Shown here: piece by piece, positions 1-6,083 of the stretch
Layout of the letters: every line of letters starts with the position of its first letter
Numbering within the stretch: position 1 is the stretch's first letter
The notes under the pieces: model-generated
What the model was told of the DNA's origin: nothing
The model's database searches: none
What the model saw: the letters and a program-made list of their open reading frames with translations, nothing else
Position numbers and translations under genes: made by a program
Source: an uncultured Granulosicoccaceae bacterium
Lineage (GTDB): Bacteria > Pseudomonadota > Gammaproteobacteria > Granulosicoccales > Granulosicoccaceae
Direction: 5' to 3'
Assembly: GCA_937951695.1 (NCBI GenBank)
Contig: CALFBL010000077.1
Location: 1-11,355, forward strand
DNA: 11,355 nucleotides

Positions 1-1618
1 AGACAATGTCTGGATTGGTCTCGTCCACGCGTATATCGACACTCTTGGTGCGCGGTATGGCTTGAGCTTCTTCGGACTCGACAAGCTCATCCACTCGCTC
101 ACCAAAGCGATAGTTGATGTCTTCCAGTTCACAGGGGATGCGTTGTAGGTGTTGCCGCCAGAAGGCCACGCCTCGTAACGACAAGACAGCATCGTCAGAG
201 CCAATGATTTCCAGAAACTTACCCAAACTGTCGTCTCCGCACACCTCGGTCATGGTGTTGACCCAAAGATCTCCCAGTGTATAGGGCAGTTCTGCATCGT
301 ATTTTTGCCCAAAAGTGCCGGAATCAACCAAGTCGGCAAAATCGATATCGTGCCGATCGGCAGAGACTGCCCCCACGATCCAGTTGATGTTTCTCTTCCG
401 ATCATTCGGCTCTACCGTGTAAGCCACCTGCTGGGCCATACCTTCAACAAAGAAGTTGACACTGCCGTCCACTTTCTTCAGCTGTCGATTGCTCATGGTG
501 GACTGAAACACGTGGGCGGTTTCATGTGCCAGAACGAATCGATTCTGGTCGTCATTGGCAATGCGGCGAAGACGCATGCGGATTCGGTTGTGTACCGCAA
601 GTCCTGCAACATGATTTGTGTTGGCGCTAAGATCAGTTTGAATTAACGGTGGTGGTTCGGTATTCAAATAATCGGCGATGCGAAGCAGCATTTTGTCGGC
701 ACTGGCGGCCAGCTCTTCCGCGAACTGGTCAGTGTTCGTTAAAAACACGAACCGATAATGTTCGGTAGTCAGTGTGTTGTATGCTTCGTTACGTGCACTG
801 ACGGTGTTTTCCGAATGTCGCGCTAAGCCGGCGAACAATCCTACAAATAACAAGCCCATAACCGGCACCGTAATCCACGGAGAATTTAATGAAAACCGAG
901 AATTGTTTTGTGCTACTTCGCGTTTCATCCAACGTAAGTAGCCTAGCCACAACACGAAGGCTGCGATGACACCGTGAATGATAAAGCGGTTCCAGTTGGT
1001 AACCAGTGTGCTGCCGTAGTAATCCACGTGCGACAGGTTCAACAGATTCCAAGCGCCGACATCGCCAAGCTGTGATTCCATATAGCCGACGATGACAAAA
1101 TACACCGCGTACAACACGAGCCCTACCAGTCTGAAAGATGACAGAAACACCGAATGGCAAAGCACGATGGCGGAAAACGCCAAGGTTCGAAGTAATTGCT
1201 GGGCTTCGATGCTGGCGTAATATTTCCCGGCAATGCTCTGCGGATTTAACCAGACAAAAAAGTAAATGGTAGCCGCACTAAACAAATACAAGCACACCAG
1301 TAACGCAAACGCTGCCAATACTTTTGCACCATAAATCTGCGGACGTGTGACGGCCAATGATTGCAAGTGGGCGAGAGTGCCGTCATCGTCGTCACGTGGA
1401 AATAAGCTCCATCCGATCCACACCACAATAGCCAGAAGAATAAATATGGCCGAGGTGGCTACCCCAGGTTCGCAGTATACTTGGCACAGATCAGAGTATG
1501 AGCTCTCATCAAGCCGGGTGGTAAACAGCAATAGGGCTGAGTGCAGTAACTCCAATATCAGCCACAACCCGGCCAGTGGCCACAGCTGCCGAAATTCAGT
1601 TTTAAACAGTGTTATCAT
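1..1618 (-). CDS. ABC-2 type permease fused to an HExxH zinc metallopeptidase domain (partial, C-terminus beyond the left edge)
   Basis: Reading leftward from an ATG at 1618, the frame stays open to the window edge (539 residues seen, no stop). About seven hydrophobic segments (roughly residues 15-34, 53-73, 100-123, 143-162, 164-181, 213-230, 249-266) form the membrane part. The loop after segment 2 has the ABC-2 permease pattern of an acidic stretch, then GTLAHLQSLAVTRPQIYGAK. Positive charges around 229-241 place that loop in the cytoplasm and the following C-terminal domain in the periplasm. That domain has HETAH at 365-369 and FFVEGMAQQ with Glu392, matching the gluzincin pattern (HExxH plus a downstream Glu zinc ligand) of M1 and peptidase MA-like families. 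Cys460 and Cys496 could form a disulfide. The start overlaps the upstream permease stop by ATGA, implying translational coupling. Fusions of ABC-2 permeases to M1-type peptidases are known in bacteria; substrate and gene name are unknown. The peptidase fold is inferred from motif and position. Confidence 0.85.
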   Translation of the reverse strand, partial: MITLFKTEFRQLWPLAGLWLILELLHSALLLFTTRLDESSYSDLCQVYCEPGVATSAIFILLAIVVWIGWSLFPRDDDDGTLAHLQSLAVTRPQIYGAKVLAAFALLVCLYLFSAATIYFFVWLNPQSIAGKYYASIEAQQLLRTLAFSAIVLCHSVFLSSFRLVGLVLYAVYFVIVGYMESQLGDVGAWNLLNLSHVDYYGSTLVTNWNRFIIHGVIAAFVLWLGYLRWMKREVAQNNSRFSLNSPWITVPVMGLLFVGLFAGLARHSENTVSARNEAYNTLTTEHYRFVFLTNTDQFAEELAASADKMLLRIADYLNTEPPPLIQTDLSANTNHVAGLAVHNRIRMRLRRIANDDQNRFVLAHETAHVFQSTMSNRQLKKVDGSVNFFVEGMAQQVAYTVEPNDRKRNINWIVGAVSADRHDIDFADLVDSGTFGQKYDAELPYTLGDLWVNTMTEVCGDDSLGKFLEIIGSDDAVLSLRGVAFWRQHLQRIPCELEDINYRFGERVDELVESEEAQAIPRTKSVDIRVDETNPDIV

Positions 1619-3600
1619 GGTACGGTTACCCGCTCAGCGTGCAATCGAATCGGTTGGTGAAAGGCGGGCAAGCGAACCTCTGCGGTTATGTAAAGACGAT
1701 CACCAGATCCCGCGATGTTGTAATCGAACACTGTGAACGGATCCTCTCCGCAGGGTGATTCTTCGAAGTCATCAAAGACAAAATCCATCTCGGTATCGAA
1801 CGCGGTAGCCGCGGAATAATTCAGGATGCACACGTGTTCATCGACGCTACTGTTGTCATCGCCTGGCAACGCTGGCGGGGTATCCAGGAATTCGAAATCT
1901 TCTGCTGCGGGAAGACGATTTTCAGTGGAGGCAAAGCTGCCCAGCAACAATTCGCCGGCCAAGTCGTTCTCGATTATAGCGACCGAGCCAGCCCGGTAAT
2001 TCAGTGCGTCTACGCGTTGTGCCACACCCGGGTTACTGGCGATGCCTGGTAACCACGCTCGCCAACCGGCCATAAAATCGTTCCAGTCAATGCCGGTTAC
2101 GGCCTTGAATTCCGCTTCGACGCCTTGGCGCCAGCGCCGTAGCGATGCGCGAGTGTCGCGTTCAAAGGAGGAGATTAACCAACGTGATGCCAGTTCATCG
2201 ATCACGACTTCACCTTCCAGTTCCTGTAAGTACATCAAGGCGCTGTAAGCCAGACTTTCCGCAGATGCGTATCCCAGGCGATCAGCAATACTCTGCCACT
2301 GTCGAATTAAATCAGTTTCATTTCCCAGTACTTCATACGAGATCACGGCCCGGGCCAACAATTCCTCGCGACTGGCTTCTCTCTCACCGGTGGTGCTGGC
2401 GGCGGTACTGGCTTCTGTGAGGTGGCGTGTGTAACCGTCGAGAAACCAGTGAAAGTGTTCAAACACCGCTCGCCCGCCGCTCGTCGCCAGCAGCAGCTGA
2501 TGCAGTACCGTGGTTCTGAACACCACGCGATCGTAATGCTGAGCGGTTATCATGTTGCCGTACAACAAGGGGCCATCGGCGCTTGTGGCAATAAACTCCC
2601 ACGGCTGCAGTGTATCGCTGTGCACCAGATACGAGGGGGCTAAGTCGACGGGGCCTACGGTGGCTTGTAACCGGTCAATGTCACTGTCCAGACCTGCCAC
2701 GACCAGCTCCGCGTTCGATTTCGCTGCATCGTCCAGATAGGCTGCCGTGATCGCGTGCCGTTCGCTTTTAATTTGATACCGAGTGTCGATGGGAAAGGGA
2801 TCGGGTGTCGGTTCCTTTTCAAGGATTCCCAATACGGTCAGGAAGGCGGCGACGATAAAACCAATCATTAAATAATCGCGTCGCGCCATAGGCCGTGCCA
2901 ACACTTCGGCCATGGACCCCTCATGCCAAAGAGCAATCAGGAAACCAATAGCACTGAATGCCGCAGTCATGGCCCAAGTTTCCTGCAGCGCCTTGAGTGG
3001 TACTTGAACGCGTTCATACGCCAAAGTACCGTCCATCAAGAGCGCAAAGGGTCCGAAGTCGGTGACGTCTACGGAGCGGGTTGTAAGCAAATAATAAATG
3101 GTGCCCAGCAGCAGCACATACAACAGTAGCCTTAAGTGACCGGACAAACTGATCGCAAACATGATCGCCCAATACAACAATGCCACTGACAATGTTTTTA
3201 ACGCTAACAGGCCAAAATAAGCGGGAGTAATACTGTCAACCACACTGGCATAGCGCGCCGCCATCACCAGTGTTACCAGCATTAATCCCAATACTACGAA
3301 AGCCCCCAGTAAGTATTTTATAAACACCGGGATGAATCGTCGGGTCGGTAAACTCTCAGTGAATAGCTGCGCCTTTGATCGGTAGTCGCGCTCGATCAGC
3401 CGGTTGCCAAGAATAAACGCGGCCAAGGGAATGAAGGTGAACAGTGCGAAATTCAAAATCTCCAGCGGTGAGATACTGAATTCCTGGTTTTGTTGACGTG
3501 CCAGGGTGATAAACAACGCCACCATCACGGCAATCACCAAGGCCGCAATCGCCAGACCGTGCTCAACTAGCTCTTTTTTTAAAAACGTCAACGTGACCAT
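1615..3600 (-). CDS. ABC-2 type permease with a degenerate (pseudo-)peptidase C-terminal domain
   Basis: This 661-residue membrane protein has about seven hydrophobic segments (roughly residues 16-34, 48-65, 93-115, 127-153, 157-172, 207-225, 243-260). The loop after segment 2 (ERDYRSKAQLFTESLPTRRF) is of ABC-2 permease type. Basic residues at 236-241 put the loop before segment 7 inside, so the 400-residue C-terminal domain should be periplasmic. That domain parallels the downstream permease: at the zinc-motif position it reads HQLLL (367-371), and FHWFLDGYTRH (Asp388) replaces FFVEG. The catalytic Glu, second His and third ligand are therefore all missing. Residues 495-518 (EAEFKAVTGIDWNDFMAGWRAWL) resemble the C-terminal end of peptidase MA-like domains. 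A further tail (about 530-661) has two cysteines, 591 and 617. The start lies 19 nt after the ATPase stop and has only a weak ribosome binding site. It is probably the second half of a heterodimeric exporter and a pseudoenzyme. Substrate unknown. Confidence 0.88.
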   Translation of the reverse strand: MVTLTFLKKELVEHGLAIAALVIAVMVALFITLARQQNQEFSISPLEILNFALFTFIPLAAFILGNRLIERDYRSKAQLFTESLPTRRFIPVFIKYLLGAFVVLGLMLVTLVMAARYASVVDSITPAYFGLLALKTLSVALLYWAIMFAISLSGHLRLLLYVLLLGTIYYLLTTRSVDVTDFGPFALLMDGTLAYERVQVPLKALQETWAMTAAFSAIGFLIALWHEGSMAEVLARPMARRDYLMIGFIVAAFLTVLGILEKEPTPDPFPIDTRYQIKSERHAITAAYLDDAAKSNAELVVAGLDSDIDRLQATVGPVDLAPSYLVHSDTLQPWEFIATSADGPLLYGNMITAQHYDRVVFRTTVLHQLLLATSGGRAVFEHFHWFLDGYTRHLTEASTAASTTGEREASREELLARAVISYEVLGNETDLIRQWQSIADRLGYASAESLAYSALMYLQELEGEVVIDELASRWLISSFERDTRASLRRWRQGVEAEFKAVTGIDWNDFMAGWRAWLPGIASNPGVAQRVDALNYRAGSVAIIENDLAGELLLGSFASTENRLPAAEDFEFLDTPPALPGDDNSSVDEHVCILNYSAATAFDTEMDFVFDDFEESPCGEDPFTVFDYNIAGSGDRLYITAEVRLPAFHQPIRLHAERVTVP

Positions 3601-3619
3601 CTTGAATGCTCGTTCAGTA

Positions 3620-4582
3620 CTAGTGTTGGTGCAAAATCATGGCAACGAAAATATCTTCCAACGACAACGCTGTCTCGCGCCAGCCGGCCGGTAAATCTGC
3701 TGCCGCTATTACCGGTCTGTTATCGGCTAACCAACGCAGGACAACCATTTGCTCAGCGGTGCCACCGCCGGCGCGTATGACTTCGTACGGGTGTCCGGCA
3801 AGTTCATCGAGCGGAAACGCATCGGTGTCCGGTGTCACGATCGCGCTAAAGCAGGCGGTTCGCTCAGAGAGTTGTTGCAGTGATCCTTCATAGACGAGCC
3901 TGCCACCGTCTAATATGCCGATACGGTCGGCCAGGCTTTCAATGTCACCGACTAAGTGAGTGGAAAAAAACACGGTGGTGTCACTGCTGGCCACTTCGGT
4001 TTTCACAAGACTTAGAAATTCACGCCGCGCGACTGGGTCCATGCCAGCGGTGGGCTCATCGAGTATCAATAATTTAGGTCTGGCCGCTAGTGCCATAGAC
4101 AACGCCAGCCGCGCTTTCATACCCCCTGAAAAACCGCCTGCCTTGCGGTTCAGTGGCAAATCAAAGCGGGTTAATAACGCTTTGTAACGCTCGTCGCTCC
4201 AATCCGGGTACAGCCCACGCATGAACTTACCCAATCGCTTCGGGGTCATCCAGGGGTAGAACGATTGCTCTTGCGCAACGAACCCAATGTGGCGTCGTGC
4301 CTTGGCGCAACGAGAACCCTTCATCGGCTCTCCAAACACTGATACGGTACCTGCACTGGGTGATGAGATTCCCATCATCAAGCGGATGGCGGTTGATTTT
4401 CCAGCGCCGTTACGGCCGAGAAAACCGTAAATTTCACCGGGTCGTACATGCAGGTTCAGATTGTTAAGTACATTGAGTTTGCCGTAGCGCTTGGATACAT
4501 CCGTTAGGGACAGCAACGGCGCGAGCAGCGCATGTTGGTCGGGACGCGCTGCGCGAGAGTTTTCCATAATCGGTTCAGCCAT
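3620..4582 (-). CDS. ABC transporter ATP-binding protein (CcmA-type, partner of the two downstream permeases)
   Basis: This is the nucleotide-binding subunit that should power the two permeases downstream. Numbering from the chosen start (320 residues): Walker A GRNGAGKST at 56-64, Q-loop in FVAQEQSFY near 101-109, signature FSGGMKARL at 151-159, Walker B LLILDEP at 171-177, and the switch His in FSTHL at 209. The C-terminal ending SLEDIFVAMI is typical of ATPases paired with ABC-2 permeases. I chose the ATG at 4582 because GGAGG lies 10 nt upstream of it. An in-frame ATG at 4645 would add 21 residues but has no Shine-Dalgarno sequence and a non-conserved extension. The gene leads a three-gene operon (ATPase, permease, permease). 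All motifs are intact, so it should be active. The family is clear; the transported substrate cannot be read from the sequence. Confidence 0.93.
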   Translation of the reverse strand: MAEPIMENSRAARPDQHALLAPLLSLTDVSKRYGKLNVLNNLNLHVRPGEIYGFLGRNGAGKSTAIRLMMGISSPSAGTVSVFGEPMKGSRCAKARRHIGFVAQEQSFYPWMTPKRLGKFMRGLYPDWSDERYKALLTRFDLPLNRKAGGFSGGMKARLALSMALAARPKLLILDEPTAGMDPVARREFLSLVKTEVASSDTTVFFSTHLVGDIESLADRIGILDGGRLVYEGSLQQLSERTACFSAIVTPDTDAFPLDELAGHPYEVIRAGGGTAEQMVVLRWLADNRPVIAAADLPAGWRETALSLEDIFVAMILHQH

Positions 4583-4691
4583 AGGGGTGTTGCCTCCGAA
4601 AAAGGGCGCGGGTAAGTGGGTGCTAGCATCAACGCGTGAAGCCATCGATTGGACTGGCCGGGAATTTTCGCAGGTTCACCAATGATGTTGG
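4583..4691 (-). other. Gap upstream of the ABC operon; only a ribosome binding site is clear
   Basis: This 109-bp stretch lies between the rhomboid stop and the chosen ATPase start. It contains the GGAGG ribosome binding site, 10 nt before the ATG at 4582. I found no convincing -35/-10 pair and no hairpin followed by a T-run. The ABC operon may therefore be transcribed with the rhomboid gene or from a promoter I cannot recognise. Confidence 0.4.
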
Positions 4692-5321
4692 CTAAGACCG
4701 ACGATTAAACATATCGTCGAAGGGATCTTTCCTTGTTACCAAAGTTGCGGCTGCTCCCTGAGCCAATGTTCTGGATACCAAGAGCGCTACTAGCGCGCCA
4801 GCGCTCGCACCGATCAAGTGTCCGTCCCAGGATACGCCCGGCTGCATTGGCAGAACGCCCCTAAACAAGGTGCCGGCGTACATAAAACCCACGACGACTG
4901 ATAACAGTATCTGAATAAAACGGCGTTCAAAAACGCCTGCAAATATGTGGAAGGCTATTAATCCGAAGACTAAACCACTGGCGCCGATGTGACGTGCTTC
5001 GCGACCAAAAAACCACAAACCCAAACCACCCAACAGAGCGATGAGAAAGACAATTTGTGCGCTGTTAGCTCGCGAGCCTGCTAACAACGCCAGAGTTACC
5101 GCCAATGGAATTGAGTTGCCCAAGAGGTGAGCAAAATCGGCGTGGAGAAACGGCATGGCCACGATGCCGAACAATCCGTCGAACGTGCGTGGTACGAGAC
5201 CAAATTGTTCAAGCGGCAACACTTTGTCGGCCAAGTACACCAGCCAGATAATGCCCACAAACAAGGTGATCCATTTAACGTCTCGCTTTACATCGTGGGC
5301 ATTCCGATCATCAATCAGCAT
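4692..5321 (-). CDS. Rhomboid family intramembrane serine protease
   Basis: Rhomboids cut transmembrane helices of client proteins within the inner membrane. Numbering from the chosen start (209 residues), the active-site elements are all present: HLLGN (His65, Asn69; oxyanion region), GASG with nucleophile Ser115, and DGHLIGASAG with catalytic His168. The Ser-His distance is 53 residues, the same as S201-H254 in E. coli GlpG. There are about six hydrophobic segments, the first starting at WITLFVGIIWLVYLA, and no large extra domain, so this is a minimal bacterial rhomboid. The start is uncertain. The ATG at 5321 leaves a 31-nt gap to the upstream stop and has only a GGA about 7 nt away, lying in a small GGCC/GGCC hairpin. 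An in-frame ATG at 5387 would add 22 residues, overlap the upstream gene by 35 nt and has no ribosome binding site. The protein ends KDPFDDMFNRR. No substrate is evident; the small membrane protein just upstream is a candidate only by position. Confidence 0.9.
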   Translation of the reverse strand: MLIDDRNAHDVKRDVKWITLFVGIIWLVYLADKVLPLEQFGLVPRTFDGLFGIVAMPFLHADFAHLLGNSIPLAVTLALLAGSRANSAQIVFLIALLGGLGLWFFGREARHIGASGLVFGLIAFHIFAGVFERRFIQILLSVVVGFMYAGTLFRGVLPMQPGVSWDGHLIGASAGALVALLVSRTLAQGAAATLVTRKDPFDDMFNRRS

Positions 5322-5352
5322 GCGGCCGTCCGGCCATTGTTGCTCGTTAAAA

Positions 5353-5985
5353 TCAACTGAGCATATGGTGTAAACGAGCGCGCACATCGGACACGGTAGA
5401 TGCGTCTATAGCATCTGTATTGCCTTGCCAGAGAGAGCTGAACTGATCGGTCTCGATACCAAGTCGTGACGCGTCTGATTCGCGTAGATTCAGTATTTTG
5501 ATCATTTCTCGAACGGTGTCTGGTGCATCAGACGCCAACGCTGTACTCACACTGGCAGCGTGACCAGTCGATCCGACACCCGACGCGTTGATATCAGCGC
5601 CTGAGGCAACGTTGTCGTACGCTATGGGGGTTTGCGTTGCAGCTGGACCTTGCTGGCCAACGCCGCTGGCGATTGCGGTAGATCCTGCGCCCACTGCCAC
5701 CGCTGCCAAGGTGGCGGCCGATGCTTCGCCAGATCCGTTTTGGCTTGATGAGCTTGCGTCCGCACTCGCACTGCTGCCTGTGCCAGACCCTGTGGTGGCA
5801 TCGGGTGCATCGTTCGCACTGCGGTGCTTGATTTCACCAGCGCTACCACCAGTGCCAGAACTGTGAGCAGACCCAGTCGGTGTCGACGCATCCGATGGCC
5901 CATCAATGCCGCCTGAGAACACCTTGTAACCAAACCAACCCAGTAGGCCAAAGGTCACCACGGCCATTAAAAAAATCCAGAACAT
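5353..5985 (-). CDS. Small membrane-anchored protein with a Ser/Ala/Gly-rich linker and helical C-terminus, function unknown
   Basis: I do not recognise a family for this 210-residue protein. It begins with one hydrophobic segment (about residues 2-22, WIFLMAVVTFGLLGWFGYKV) that could be an uncleaved anchor. A long low-complexity stretch follows (about 25-150), rich in Ser, Gly, Ala and Thr and probably disordered. The last 55 residues are compositionally normal and look like a small folded helical unit (DTVREMIKILNLRESDASRL, then IETDQFSSLW, ending in DVRARLHHML). The layout is anchor, flexible tether, small domain. The start at 5985 has GGAAA a few bases upstream and follows a plausible promoter. 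Its end lies close to or overlaps the rhomboid start, so the two are probably co-transcribed. Against a chance frame: it has a start signal, a coding-like C-terminus and it fills the gap between two genes on the same strand. Confidence 0.75.
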   Translation of the reverse strand: MFWIFLMAVVTFGLLGWFGYKVFSGGIDGPSDASTPTGSAHSSGTGGSAGEIKHRSANDAPDATTGSGTGSSASADASSSSQNGSGEASAATLAAVAVGAGSTAIASGVGQQGPAATQTPIAYDNVASGADINASGVGSTGHAASVSTALASDAPDTVREMIKILNLRESDASRLGIETDQFSSLWQGNTDAIDASTVSDVRARLHHMLS

Positions 5986-6019
5986 TTAAATTTCCATGAT
6001 AAACAAGCAAGATGTGCGT

Positions 6020-6048
6020 ATGGTCCCGCGCAAACGGTAGCTTGTCAA
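6020..6048 (-). promoter_or_regulatory. Candidate sigma70 promoter for the small membrane protein and rhomboid genes
   Basis: On the minus strand a perfect -35 TTGACA (6043-6048) is followed after 17 nt by a weak -10, GACCAT (6020-6025), which keeps the important A and final T. Transcription would begin near 6013 and give a leader of about 28 nt. The strong -35 and ideal spacing support it; the poor -10 is the weakness. Confidence 0.4.
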
Positions 6049-6083
6049 ACGAACTTGTTAAACGATTTCACCGAATCGGTCAG

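Noticed and set aside
305..646. Plus-strand frame of 113 residues opposite the first permease
   Set aside because: It is the shadow of the peptidase domain, which has an intact zinc motif and an uninterrupted minus-strand frame.
2437..2502. Loss of the zinc motif in the first permease as a frameshift or sequencing error
   Set aside because: The frame is open over all 661 residues, and no frame shift is needed to explain the substitutions; the surrounding residues remain compatible with the paralogue.
3620..4582. Assignment of the ABC operon to a named system such as nosFY or ytrB-type
   Set aside because: The ATPase matches that broad class, but no diagnostic neighbour genes are present and the permease-peptidase fusions do not fit, so no gene symbols were given.
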